Origin: Methylobacterium sp. E-005
GTDB lineage: Bacteria > Pseudomonadota > Alphaproteobacteria > Rhizobiales > Beijerinckiaceae
NCBI RefSeq assembly: GCF_022829725.1
Contig: NZ_JAKSYG010000078.1
Location: 1 to 63,782, forward strand
Direction: 5' to 3'
Length of the DNA: 63,782 bases
Shown: positions 43,329 to 52,501 of the stretch, in pieces
Numbering within the stretch: position 1 is the stretch's first letter
Layout of the letters: each line of letters starts with the position of its first letter
The notes under the pieces: generated by a model
Database searches by the model: none
The model's input: the letters and a program-made list of their open reading frames with translations, nothing else
Told to the model about the DNA's origin: nothing
Translations under genes and position numbers: made by a program

Positions 43329-45494
43329 CTACTCCGCCGCCTGCCGGGCCTCATACCCCAGCCGCGCGTTCAGCGCCCGGATCAGCTTGGCCGCCGCCTC
43401 GGCGATCACCGTGCCGGGCGGGAAGATCGCCGCCGCGCCCGCCGCCGTCAGCGCCTCGTAATCCCCCGGCGGGATGACGCCGCCGATGGCGATCATCACG
43501 TCGTCGCGGCCCTGCTCGGTGAGCGCCGCCTTCAGCTCCGGCACCAGCGTCAGGTGGCCGGCCGCCAGCGACGAGACGCCAACGATGTGCACGTCGTTCT
43601 CCACCGCCTGCCGGGCGGCCTCCGCCGGGGTGGCGAAGAGCGGCCCGATATCCACGTCGAAGCCGAGATCCGCGAAGGCCGAGGCGATCACCTTCTGGCC
43701 GCGGTCGTGCCCGTCCTGGCCCATCTTGGCGACCAGAATGCGCGGCCGGCGGCCGTCGTTCTCCTCGAACGCCTCGACCAGCGCCCGGACTTCCTCGACC
43801 ACAGGCGACATGCCCCCCACCTCGCGCTTGTAGACGCCGGAGATCGAGCGGATCTCGGCGCGGTGCCGGCCCCAGGCCTTCTCCAGGGCCTCGGAAATTT
43901 CGCCCACCGTCGCCTTGGCCCGGGCGGCCTCGACGGCAAGTTCCAGCAGGTTGCCGGCGCCGTCGGCCGCCTGGGTGAGCGCATCGAGCCGGGCCGTCAC
44001 CGCCGCCTCGTCGCGCTCGGCGCGCAGGCGCTTCAGCTTGTCGATCTGCAGCCGCCGGACATTGCCGTTGTCGACCCGCAGCAGCTCGATCGCCATCTCG
44101 TCGTCGGCCCGGAACTTGTTCACGCCCACGATGGTCTGGCGGCCGGAATCGATCCGGGCCTGCGCCCGGGCGGCGGCCTCCTCGATCCGCAGCTTCGGGA
44201 TGCCGGCCTCGATCGCCTTGGCCATGCCGCCCAAGCCATCGACCTCACGGATGTGCTCCCAGGCACGGGCCACCATGTCGGCGGTCAGCTTCTCGACGTA
44301 GTAGGAGCCGCCCCAGGGATCGACGATCCGGGTGGTGCCGCTCTCCTGCTGCAGGAACAGCTGGGTGTTGCGGGCGATCCGAGCCGAGAAGTCGGTCGGC
44401 AGGGCCAGCGCCTCGTCGAGCGCGTTGGTGTGGAGCGACTGCGTCCCCCCCTGCGTCGCCGCCATCGCCTCGATGTTGGTGCGGGTGACGTTGTTGAACA
44501 CGTCCTGCGCGGTGAGCGACCAGCCCGAGGTCTGCGAGTGGGTGCGCAGGGCGAGCGACTTGTCGGACTTCGGATCGAACCCCTTCACGAGCTTCGCCCA
44601 GATGAGGCGCGCGGCCCGCATCTTGGCGACCTCCATGAAGAAGTTGGTCGAGATCGCCCAGAAGAACGACAGGCGCGGGGCGAACTGGTCGATGGTCAGC
44701 CCGGCGGCGAGGCCCGCCTTGATGTACTCGACGCCGTCGGCGAGCGTGTAGGCGAGTTCCAGGTCGTTCGTCGCCCCGGCCTCCTGCATGTGGTAGCCGG
44801 AGATCGAGATCGAATTGAACTTCGGCATGTTCTTCGACGTGTAGGCAAAGATGTCCGAGATGATCCGCATCGATCCCTTGGGGGGATAGATGTAGGTGTT
44901 GCGGACCATGAATTCTTTTAGAATGTCATTCTGAATCGTGCCGGCGAGCTTCTGCGGCGGCACGCCCTGCTCCTCGGCGGCGACGATGTAGAGGGCGAGG
45001 ATCGGCAGCACCGCGCCGTTCATCGTCATCGACACGGTCATCTCGTCGAGGGGGATGCCCGAGAACAGCGTGCGCATGTCGTAGATCGAGTCGATCGCGA
45101 CGCCCGCCATGCCGACATCGCCCGAGACGCGGGGATGATCGGAGTCGTAGCCCCGGTGGGTGGCGAGATCGAAGGCCACCGACAGGCCCTTCTGACCGGC
45201 CGCGAGGTTGCGCCGGTAGAAGGCGTTCGAATCCTCGGCCGTGGAGAAGCCGGCGTACTGCCGGATCGTCCAGGGCTGGGTGACGTACATGGTCGGGTAG
45301 GGGCCGCGCAGGAACGGCGCGATCCCCGGATAGGTATTCAGGAACTCGAGACCCTCCCGGTCCTCAGGCCCGTAGCGGCCCTTCACCGGAATGCCCTCCG
45401 GGGTCATCCAGGGCTCGCCGAGCGCCGGAGCCGCAACCGTGAGCGATTCGCCGGCCAGCGGTATTTCGGCGAAGTTCGGGATGCGGGAGGTCAT
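43329..45494 (-). CDS. Methylmalonyl-CoA mutase, large (catalytic) subunit
   Basis: 721 residues. Adenosylcobalamin enzyme interconverting (R)-methylmalonyl-CoA and succinyl-CoA; in methylotrophic alphaproteobacteria it serves the ethylmalonyl-CoA pathway. The barrel domain begins [15 protein letters not shown] and contains [19 protein letters not shown]. The C-terminal B12 domain carries [18 protein letters not shown] with base-off cobalt ligand His596. No small subunit, MeaB or epimerase gene is adjacent. The name mcmA/scpA/mutB depends on convention. Confidence 0.96.
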   Translation of the reverse strand: MTSRIPNFAEIPLAGESLTVAAPALGEPWMTPEGIPVKGRYGPEDREGLEFLNTYPGIAPFLRGPYPTMYVTQPWTIRQYAGFSTAEDSNAFYRRNLAAGQKGLSVAFDLATHRGYDSDHPRVSGDVGMAGVAIDSIYDMRTLFSGIPLDEMTVSMTMNGAVLPILALYIVAAEEQGVPPQKLAGTIQNDILKEFMVRNTYIYPPKGSMRIISDIFAYTSKNMPKFNSISISGYHMQEAGATNDLELAYTLADGVEYIKAGLAAGLTIDQFAPRLSFFWAISTNFFMEVAKMRAARLIWAKLVKGFDPKSDKSLALRTHSQTSGWSLTAQDVFNNVTRTNIEAMAATQGGTQSLHTNALDEALALPTDFSARIARNTQLFLQQESGTTRIVDPWGGSYYVEKLTADMVARAWEHIREVDGLGGMAKAIEAGIPKLRIEEAAARAQARIDSGRQTIVGVNKFRADDEMAIELLRVDNGNVRRLQIDKLKRLRAERDEAAVTARLDALTQAADGAGNLLELAVEAARAKATVGEISEALEKAWGRHRAEIRSISGVYKREVGGMSPVVEEVRALVEAFEENDGRRPRILVAKMGQDGHDRGQKVIASAFADLGFDVDIGPLFATPAEAARQAVENDVHIVGVSSLAAGHLTLVPELKAALTEQGRDDVMIAIGGVIPPGDYEALTAAGAAAIFPPGTVIAEAAAKLIRALNARLGYEARQAAE

Positions 45495-45584
45495 GGCGTT
45501 GACTCGTTCTGGCGTTTGTCATGCCATTATAGAGACGCGCCCGGAGGGGGCTACTCCCCTGTGGTCGAGCCCTCGGTCCGGATT

Positions 45585-45695
45585 CAAAAGGTCCGGGACC
45601 TTTTGCGGGTGCAGGGCGGAGCCCTGCTGGGTTTGGGCGAAGCCCAACATCAGGGCTCCGCCCTGATCACCCGCCAAAGGGCTCGCGCCCTTTGG
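45585..45695. repeat. REP-like element 4, head-to-head pair
   Basis: A hairpin CAAAAGGTCC/GGACCTTTTG (45585-45605), linker CGGGT, B GCAGGGC-GGA-GCCCTGC (45611-45627), an extra hairpin TTGGGC-GAA-GCCCAA (45633-45647), B' TCAGGGC-TCC-GCCCTGA (45650-45666), then A' CCAAAGGGC-TCGC-GCCCTTTGG (45674-45695). The right half is inside the 3' end of the SURF1 gene. Confidence 0.85.
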
Positions 45696-46458
45696 AAACC
45701 CGGTTTTCCCTCCGCCCACTCCGCAGCAGGTAGACCATCGCCCCCGCCAGCATCAGCGCCATCCCGTACCACGTGATCGCATAGACGAGGTGGTTGTTGG
45801 GGAAGGCGATCACCGTGAGGCCGCCCACCGGCAGGCCGCCGGGATTGGGCGTCGCGTCGGCGTCCACGAAATAGGGGGCGACGTCGGTAAGGCCCCGCGC
45901 GGCCGCGATGGCAGCGACGTCGCGGGAGTACCAGCGGTCGTCCTTCGGATCGTTGGAGCGCAGGAACGCGCCCTTCGGCTCGGTCAGCCGCAGGAGGCCG
46001 GTCACCGTGGTCGCACCGGCGACCTGCCCAGCCGCCCGGGTCGCCGGGTCCCGCCGGTCGCCGGGTACGAAGCCGCGATTGATCAGCACAAGGCTGCCGT
46101 CCGGGCGGCGGAGCGGCGTCAGCACCCAGAAGCCGCCGCCGCGTTCCGTGACGGCCTGAACCAGGGTCTCGCGGTCGTTCAGGAAGGTGCCCAAGAGGGT
46201 CACGTGCCGGTAGGCATCGTCGGGGCCGACACGCGGCCAGTCTGCGGGGCCCGGGGCCGGCACGGGCGGAGCGTGGACCCTTGCATCGACCCGGGCGATC
46301 AGGTCGAGCTTCCACGCCCGCCGCTCCACCTGCCACGTGCCGAGCCCGAGCAGGACGACGAACACGAGCCCCGCGCCGGCGCCGAACACAATCCGCCGCA
46401 GCAACGAAAACGGGGCCGGGGAGGGACCTGAGCCCCCCGCCGACCCCGTGGGCCTCAT
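45667..46458 (-). CDS. SURF1 family protein
   Basis: 263 residues from the ATG at 46458. Terminal-oxidase assembly factor in the inner membrane. First membrane helix at about 20-42 (IVFGAGAGLVFVVLLGLGTW) with conserved GLGTWQVERRAWK; second at about 225-245 (VYAITWYGMALMLAGAM) after the FPNNHL motif. It directly follows cyoD, consistent with oxidase assembly. Its last residues (KGREPFGG) and stop are encoded by the REP-like element 4. Confidence 0.92.
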   Translation of the reverse strand: MRPTGSAGGSGPSPAPFSLLRRIVFGAGAGLVFVVLLGLGTWQVERRAWKLDLIARVDARVHAPPVPAPGPADWPRVGPDDAYRHVTLLGTFLNDRETLVQAVTERGGGFWVLTPLRRPDGSLVLINRGFVPGDRRDPATRAAGQVAGATTVTGLLRLTEPKGAFLRSNDPKDDRWYSRDVAAIAAARGLTDVAPYFVDADATPNPGGLPVGGLTVIAFPNNHLVYAITWYGMALMLAGAMVYLLRSGRRENRVSKGREPFGG

Positions 46459-46472
46459 CTCCGGACGCGCGC

Positions 46473-46868
46473 TCAGCGGGCGTTGTTCATGACGTCGTGG
46501 GCATCCATCGGCATCATGTTGTGGTTGAGGTGGTACATCACCCAAACCGAGCCGGCGAGCATGATCACCACCAGCGTGATGGTGAAGATCAGCGCCATGA
46601 AGGTCCAGCCGCCCTCCGACTTCGTGCTCATGTGCAGGAAGTAGATGACGTGCACGACCATCTGGACGCCACCGAGCGCCAGGATGACCAGGGTGGTGAC
46701 GAGGCTGTTGTCGAGCACGTTGCCCATCACCAGCCAGAACGGGATCACCGTCAGGATCACCGACAGGACGAAGCCCGTCATGTAGCTTTGGAAGGAACCG
46801 TGGCCGCCCTCGCTGTGGGCGTCGTTGTGGCCGTGCCCCGCGGCGGCGTTGTGAACGTCGGCGCTCAT
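46473..46868 (-). CDS. cyoD: Cytochrome o ubiquinol oxidase subunit IV
   Basis: 131 residues. Three membrane helices follow a His/Gly-rich N-terminus (AAAGHGHNDAHSEGGHG), longer than the E. coli protein (109). Family features: TGFVLSVILTVIPFWLVM and VVHVIYFLHMSTKSEGGWTF. Small helper subunit of the bo3 quinol oxidase. Its start overlaps cyoC by 4 bases. Confidence 0.95.
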   Translation of the reverse strand: MSADVHNAAAGHGHNDAHSEGGHGSFQSYMTGFVLSVILTVIPFWLVMGNVLDNSLVTTLVILALGGVQMVVHVIYFLHMSTKSEGGWTFMALIFTITLVVIMLAGSVWVMYHLNHNMMPMDAHDVMNNAR

Positions 46869-47497
46869 TCGAGCACTCCCATCAGGTAGACGACCGTGAA
46901 GACCCCGATCCAGATCAGGTCGAGGAAGTGCCAGAACATCGACAGGCACATCAGCCGGCGCTTGTTCTCGACGATCAGCCCGTGCTTGCCGACCTGCACC
47001 ATCAGCACGATCAGCCACAGGATGCCCATGGAGACGTGCAGGCCGTGGGTCGACACCAGGGTGTAGAACGACGACAGGAACGCGCTGCGCCAGGGCGGCG
47101 CGCCCTCATGGAACAGGTGGACGAATTCCCGGATCTCCAGCGCCACGAAGGCGGCGCCGAACAGGCCGGTCACAGCCAGCCAGATCTGCGTCTGCTTCAC
47201 CCGGTCCCGGTCCATCTCCAGCATGGCGAAGCCGTAGGTGATGGACGAGAACAGCAGCATGGCGGTGTTCACCGCGATGCCCGGCAGGTCGAACAGTTCC
47301 TTCGGGGTGGGGCCGGCCGCGTAGCTGCGCCCGAGCACCCCGTAGGTCGCGAACAGGGTCGCGAAGATGAGGCAGTCGCTCATCAGGTAGAGCCAGAACC
47401 CGAGCATGGTCGAGCCCTCGGAATGATGGCCCTCCTCGTCGGTCTGGTAGAAGACCGGCGCCGCGGCGCCGGGGGGTGCGGTGTCTGCGTGCATCAT
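46865..47497 (-). CDS. cyoC: Cytochrome o ubiquinol oxidase subunit III
   Basis: 210 residues with five predicted helices, family length. Recognisable segments: TMLGFWLYLMSDCLIFATLF, FLSSFYTLVSTHGLHVSMGI and WHFLDLIWIGVFTVVYLMGV. Part of the cyoABCD operon on the minus strand, 4 bases after cyoB. Confidence 0.97.
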   Translation of the reverse strand: MMHADTAPPGAAAPVFYQTDEEGHHSEGSTMLGFWLYLMSDCLIFATLFATYGVLGRSYAAGPTPKELFDLPGIAVNTAMLLFSSITYGFAMLEMDRDRVKQTQIWLAVTGLFGAAFVALEIREFVHLFHEGAPPWRSAFLSSFYTLVSTHGLHVSMGILWLIVLMVQVGKHGLIVENKRRLMCLSMFWHFLDLIWIGVFTVVYLMGVLE

Positions 47498-47501
47498 CGG
47501 A

Positions 47502-49502
47502 TCACGCCATCTCCAGTTCGCGCGTCCGCTGACCTTCCGTCCGACTCACCGTGTCGGCCGGGATGTAGTAGTCGCGCTTGTAGTTGAAGGTATGGGCGAT
47601 CGCCACGACGAAGATCGCCAGGAAGCTGAGCGCTGCCAGCCACCACACGTACCAGATCATCGCGATGCCGAAGGCGAAGTTCAGGGCCGCCAGGATCGCG
47701 CCGGTGGCGGTGTTCTTGGGCATGTGGATCGGCTTGTAGCCGGTCATGGGCCGCGCGAAGCCGCGGTTCTTCATGTCCCACCACGCATCGGAATCATGGA
47801 CCACCGGGGTGAACGCGAAGTTGTAGTCCGGCGGCGGCGAGGAGGTGGACCATTCCAGCGTCCGGCCGCCCCACGGGTCACCGGTCAGGTCACGCAGCTT
47901 GTCGCGGTTGCGGATCGAGACCACGAACATCACGATCTGCGAGCCGATGCCGCAGGCGATGAGCGCCGCGCCGATGGCCGCGATCACGAACCAGATCTGC
48001 AGCGACGGGTCGTCGAAGTGCTGCATGCGCCGGGTCACGCCCATCAGGCCGAGCACGTAGAGCGGCATGAAGGCGACGTAGAACCCGGTCACCCAGAACA
48101 CGAGCGCCACCTTCCCCCAGAACTCGTCGAGCTTGAAGCCGAAGGCCTTCGGGAACCAGAAGGTCACGCCGGCGAACATGCCGAACAGCACGCCGCCGAT
48201 GATCACGTTGTGGAAGTGCGCGATCAGGAACAGCGAGTTGTGCAGAACGAAGTCGGCCGGGGGCACCGCCAGGAGGACGCCGGTCATGCCGCCGATCACG
48301 AAGGTGACGATGAACGCCACCACCCACATCATCGGGACCTCGAACCGGATCCGGCCGCGGTACATCGTGAACATCCAGTTGAAGATCTTCGCGCCGGTCG
48401 GGATCGAGATGATCATGGTCGTGATCCCGAAGAACGAGTTCACGTCCGCGCCCGAGCCCATCGTGAAGAAGTGGTGCAGCCACACGAGGTAGGCGAGGAT
48501 GGTGATGACCACCAGCGCGTAGACCATCGAGGTGTAGCCGAACAGGCGCTTGCCGCAGAAGGTCGAGGTGATCTCCGAGAACACCCCGAAGGCCGGCAGG
48601 ATCAGGATGTAGACCTCCGGGTGGCCCCAGATCCAGATCAGGTTGAAGTACAGCATGGCGTTGCCGCCGAGGTCGTTCGTGAAGAAATGCGTGCCGACGT
48701 AGCGGTCGAGCGACAGCATCGCGAGAACGGCCGTGAGGATCGGGAAGGCGGCCACGATCAGGATGTTGGTGCAGAGCGACGACCAGACGAAGATCGGCAG
48801 CTTCATCATGGTCATGCCGGGCGCCCGCATCTTCACGATGGTGGCGACCAAGTTGATGCCCGAGAGCAACGTCCCGATGCCGGCGATCTGCAGCGCCCAG
48901 ATGTAGTAGTCGACGCCGACGCCGGGGCTCATGGAAGCCTCCGAGAGCGGCGGGTAGGCGAGCCACGTGGCGCGGGAGAACTCGCCGACGAAGAGCGAGA
49001 CCATCACCAGCATGCCGCCGGCGACCGTCATCCAGAAGCTGAAGTTGTTCAGGAACGGGAAGGCGACGTCGCGGGCGCCGATCTGCAGCGGCACGGCGAA
49101 GTTCATCAGCCCCGTGACGAACGGCATCGCCACGAAGAAGATCATGATCATGCCGTGGGCGGTGAAGATCTGATCGTAATGGTGGGGCGGCAGGAAGCCC
49201 TGCTCGTTGCCGAACGCCACCGCCTGTTGCGAGCGCATCAGGATCGCGTCGGCGAAGCCGCGCAGCAGCATCACGGCCGCGAAGATGCAGTACATGATGC
49301 CGATCTTCTTGTGGTCGATCGACGTGATCCAGTCACGCCACATCGGCCCCCAGAAGCGGTAATAGGTGATGACGCCGAGCACGGCGAGGCCGACCACGGC
49401 GACACCCGCGAACGTCGCCTGCAGAATCGGCTCATGATAGGGGATCTGCTCGATCGTAAATCGGCCGAAGAGCAGTTGCTGTAGGTCCATGTTTGCGAAC
49501 AT
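47502..49502 (-). CDS. cyoB: Cytochrome o ubiquinol oxidase subunit I
   Basis: About 666 residues from ATG 49502, close to E. coli CyoB (663); a TTG at 49520 or an ATG at 49490 are alternatives and none has a strong ribosome site. Heme-copper core subunit: heme and CuB His ligands lie in [38 protein letters not shown] and [13 protein letters not shown]. The cross-link Tyr is in HPEVYI. Reduces O2 to water and pumps protons. Confidence 0.97.
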   Translation of the reverse strand: MFANMDLQQLLFGRFTIEQIPYHEPILQATFAGVAVVGLAVLGVITYYRFWGPMWRDWITSIDHKKIGIMYCIFAAVMLLRGFADAILMRSQQAVAFGNEQGFLPPHHYDQIFTAHGMIMIFFVAMPFVTGLMNFAVPLQIGARDVAFPFLNNFSFWMTVAGGMLVMVSLFVGEFSRATWLAYPPLSEASMSPGVGVDYYIWALQIAGIGTLLSGINLVATIVKMRAPGMTMMKLPIFVWSSLCTNILIVAAFPILTAVLAMLSLDRYVGTHFFTNDLGGNAMLYFNLIWIWGHPEVYILILPAFGVFSEITSTFCGKRLFGYTSMVYALVVITILAYLVWLHHFFTMGSGADVNSFFGITTMIISIPTGAKIFNWMFTMYRGRIRFEVPMMWVVAFIVTFVIGGMTGVLLAVPPADFVLHNSLFLIAHFHNVIIGGVLFGMFAGVTFWFPKAFGFKLDEFWGKVALVFWVTGFYVAFMPLYVLGLMGVTRRMQHFDDPSLQIWFVIAAIGAALIACGIGSQIVMFVVSIRNRDKLRDLTGDPWGGRTLEWSTSSPPPDYNFAFTPVVHDSDAWWDMKNRGFARPMTGYKPIHMPKNTATGAILAALNFAFGIAMIWYVWWLAALSFLAIFVVAIAHTFNYKRDYYIPADTVSRTEGQRTRELEMA

Positions 49503-49578
49503 TGGGATCGGCCCGTTCAATGGGTTCGACGGCGACCGCCGGTTTACGGTGTGGGGCTCGCGCTGACGGCGAGCTTTC

Positions 49579-50823
49579 TCATTCGTTGAGCTGCTTGGGC
49601 GCGATCTGTCCGCCCTCGCTCTGGCCCTTGCTGTCGGGCCCCTTGACGTCTCGGCCCTTCTCCTGGCCCGGCAGCGCGGACTCGCCCTTCGCCCGCGAAT
49701 CCGGGTTGCCCATGTCGGGCCTGGGCCGCATGCCCTGTGGCTGCGTCTGCCCGTGCGGGCCGGTCCCGGAGGCCGGCCCCGTCGCGCCGGGGGCCTCGTT
49801 GCCCCGATCGACCATGCGGTTGTCGTACTGCAGCCGGTCGTAATTGGCCGCGGCCTCCGCCCCGGACGCGCCGCCCCGGGCGTCGATCTTCATCATCTCG
49901 CCGACGCACATCTGCTCCGGCCGCGGGCACATGCCGATGATGCGGTCGTACAGGCCCTGCATGTAGGACTTGTAGTAGCGCGCCGGTTCGGCCTCGCTCG
50001 GCTCCTCAAGCTTCAGGTAGGCCTCCTGGCTGAGCTCGCCGCTCGAAGACTTAGCCTTGGCGACCCACTGGTCGAAGCCGTCGTTGGTCAGGCCGTGGAA
50101 CTTGAAGAACATGTTCGAGAAGCCGGCGCCGCTGTAATGCGCCGAGCGGCCCTCCCAGGCCCCCTCGCGGTTGATCACCGCGTGGAGCTGGGTCTGCATG
50201 CCCGGCATCGCGTAGACCATGCCGGCGAGCGTCGGCACGTAGAACGTGTTCATCACGTCGGTGGCGGTGATCTTGAAGCGGATCGGCCGGTCCACCGGCG
50301 CGGCGACCTCGTTCACCGTGGCGATCCCGTATTGCGGGTAGAGGAACAGCCACTTCCAATCCATCGCCACCGCCTCGATCTCCAGCGGCTGCGTGCCCGC
50401 CGGGACGTCGCGCTTGGCGTCGAGCTTGCTCAGCGGGCGGAACGGATCGAGGGTGTGGGTCCCGATCCAGGTCAGGGCGCCAAGCGCGATGATGATCATC
50501 AGCGGCGCCGTCCAGATCAGCACCTCGAGCTGGGTCGAGTGGTGCCATTCGGGATCGTAGACCGCGTCCTCGTTGGTGGCGCGGTAGCGCCACGCGAAGA
50601 TCAGCGTGAAGGCGATCACCGGGACGATGATGAGGAGCATCAGTCCGGTGGCGGCCAGCACGAGGTTGCGCTGCTGCTCGGCCACGTAGCCGGCCGGGTG
50701 CAGCACCACGAAGTTGCAGCCGCCCAGCATGGTCAGGAGCGGCAGGGCGAGGAGCGGCAACAGGCGCCGCCCGCGGCCGCGCACGATGTCGGTCCTGTCC
50801 GTTCGATGGGTCGTCACGATCAC
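49579..50823 (-). CDS. cyoA: Cytochrome o ubiquinol oxidase subunit II, extended C-terminus
   Basis: 414 residues if GTG 50823 is the start (GTG 50817 also possible). Lipoprotein signal with Cys36 in [10 protein letters not shown], two membrane helices, then the periplasmic cupredoxin-like domain without CuA ligands (a quinol oxidase), and a COX_ARM region ([15 protein letters not shown]). Beyond about residue 320 a Gly/Pro/Gln/Asp-rich tail ([19 protein letters not shown]) makes it about 100 residues longer than E. coli CyoA. The start is about 20 bases from five 25-bp hairpin repeats. Confidence 0.93.
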   Translation of the reverse strand: MIVTTHRTDRTDIVRGRGRRLLPLLALPLLTMLGGCNFVVLHPAGYVAEQQRNLVLAATGLMLLIIVPVIAFTLIFAWRYRATNEDAVYDPEWHHSTQLEVLIWTAPLMIIIALGALTWIGTHTLDPFRPLSKLDAKRDVPAGTQPLEIEAVAMDWKWLFLYPQYGIATVNEVAAPVDRPIRFKITATDVMNTFYVPTLAGMVYAMPGMQTQLHAVINREGAWEGRSAHYSGAGFSNMFFKFHGLTNDGFDQWVAKAKSSSGELSQEAYLKLEEPSEAEPARYYKSYMQGLYDRIIGMCPRPEQMCVGEMMKIDARGGASGAEAAANYDRLQYDNRMVDRGNEAPGATGPASGTGPHGQTQPQGMRPRPDMGNPDSRAKGESALPGQEKGRDVKGPDSKGQSEGGQIAPKQLNE

Positions 50824-50843
50824 AGCACGCGTCTCGTCTTCCC

Positions 50844-50968
50844 AGGCCGCGAATGCGGCACTTCTGCCATGCCGCTCACGCGGCTCTTTTGCTATGCCGC
50901 TCACGCGGCTCTGCTGCCATGCCGCCACCACGGCGCTTCAGCCGTGCCGCGCGAGGCGGCGTTCCTGT
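50844..50968. repeat. Five tandem 25-bp hairpin repeats upstream of cyoA
   Basis: Units start at 50844, 50869, 50894, 50919 and 50944, exact period 25. Units 2 and 3 share ATGCCGCTCACGCGGCTCT; units 1, 4 and 5 are diverged but keep a GCCGC...GCGGC-type self-complementary core. The array fills most of the gap between the transporter gene stop and the cyoA start, so on the minus strand it lies in the cyoA leader or promoter region. Confidence 0.85.
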
Positions 50969-51012
50969 CAGCCATCGGAGGGCCGCGCGGCCGGCGCCGC
51001 GGGCCGGACCTG

Positions 51013-52344
51013 CTACATCTGGCGCAGTTCCGAGCGATCGGTGAACAGAGCCACGAGGCTGCAGGCCGCACCGGACAGGAGATAGACCCCGATCATCGCC
51101 AGCCCGTAGCGCTGCGATAGGAACAGCGCGACGAGCGGTGCGAAGCCCGCCCCGAGCAGCCACGCGAAGTCCGAGGTCAGCGCGGCGCCCGTGTAGCGGT
51201 AGTGGTTGCCGAGGCGGGCGCTCACCGCACCCGCGGTCTGGCCGTAGGCGAGGCCGAGCAGCATGAAGCCGATCGTGACGTAGATCGTCTGGCCGATGGC
51301 GCTCTCGCCGAACAGGAGCGGCGCGATGATGCTGCCGAGGGCGAAGAAGCCGATCAGCGAGGAACTCATGATCAGGCTGTTGCGGCGGCCGATCTGGTCG
51401 GCGATCAGCCCGGAGGCGGCGACCGCACCGGCGCACACGATGGCACCGGAGAACTGCACGATCAGGAACTCGCCCGGCGAGCGGGTGGTGCTGTTCAGCG
51501 CCAGCCACGCGATCGGGAAGATCGTCACGAGATGGAACAGCGCGAAGGCGGCCAGCGGCACGAAGGCGCCGCGGATCACGTCACCGGTGTGGTGGCGGAA
51601 CAGCTCCAGGGCCGGGACCGGGCGCAGCCGGTCGAGGTCCATCATCCGGGCGAATTCATCGGTCGCCACAAGGCGCAGCCGGGCGAACAGGGCGACCACG
51701 TTGATCGTGAAGGCGCAGTAGAACGGAAAGCGCCAGCCCCAGTCGATGAAATCCGCCTCGTCGAGATTGACCAGGAAGAAGGCGAACAGGGCGCTCGCCA
51801 CCATGAAGCCCAGCGGCGCACCGAGCTGCGGGATCATCGCGTACCAGCCGCGCCGCTCCCGGGGGGCGTTCATGGCGAGCAGCGAGGCGAGCCCGTCCCA
51901 GGCGCCGCCGAGGGCGAGGCCCTGCAGCACGCGCAGGCCAGCCAGGATGTAGACTGCCGAGATGCCGATGCTGTCGTAGCGCGGCAGGAAGCTCACCGCC
52001 GCCGTCGATCCGCCCAGCAGGAACAGGGCCGTCGTCAGCTTGACGCTTCGGCCATGGCGCCGGTCGATCGCCATGAACATTACCGTCCCGATCGGGCGCG
52101 CGATGAAGGCCAGGGCGAAGATCGCGAAGGCGTAGAGCGTTCCTTTGAGCGGATTGACGAAGGGGAAGAACACCTTCGGGAAGACCAGCACGCAGGCGAT
52201 GCCGAACACGAAGAAGTCAAAGTATTCAGAGGCGCGCCCGATCACGACACCGATGGCGATCTCGTTGGGATGGACCTTATGGTCTCCCATCGCCTGCTGG
52301 GCATCGCGCTCAAGGCCTGTGACCGTCGGGGTGTTCGCACTCAT
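51013..52344 (-). CDS. MHS-type major facilitator transporter
   Basis: 443 residues from ATG 52344, with 12 predicted helices. Early motif GRASEYFDFFVFGIACVLVF is the metabolite:H+ symporter (ShiA/KgtP/ProP) signature; loop motif DRRHGRSVKL follows helix 3. Predicted to import an organic acid, osmolyte or similar; substrate unknown. It is upstream of cyoA on the same strand but separated from it by the repeat array. Confidence 0.9.
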   Translation of the reverse strand: MSANTPTVTGLERDAQQAMGDHKVHPNEIAIGVVIGRASEYFDFFVFGIACVLVFPKVFFPFVNPLKGTLYAFAIFALAFIARPIGTVMFMAIDRRHGRSVKLTTALFLLGGSTAAVSFLPRYDSIGISAVYILAGLRVLQGLALGGAWDGLASLLAMNAPRERRGWYAMIPQLGAPLGFMVASALFAFFLVNLDEADFIDWGWRFPFYCAFTINVVALFARLRLVATDEFARMMDLDRLRPVPALELFRHHTGDVIRGAFVPLAAFALFHLVTIFPIAWLALNSTTRSPGEFLIVQFSGAIVCAGAVAASGLIADQIGRRNSLIMSSSLIGFFALGSIIAPLLFGESAIGQTIYVTIGFMLLGLAYGQTAGAVSARLGNHYRYTGAALTSDFAWLLGAGFAPLVALFLSQRYGLAMIGVYLLSGAACSLVALFTDRSELRQM

Positions 52345-52501
52345 CTCGGATTGTCGCCCTCGCCGCGCGCCGATTTCGGCGCCTTGGCCGGAACCGCGTC
52401 TTGCGGCATGTCCAGAGGTATCGCAACCGGCCCTGGACGCAAGTTCACCCACTGACGCATGCATAGCACCGTGGCCCGCCCCGCCGAGTCGGCCGGGCCG
52501 T

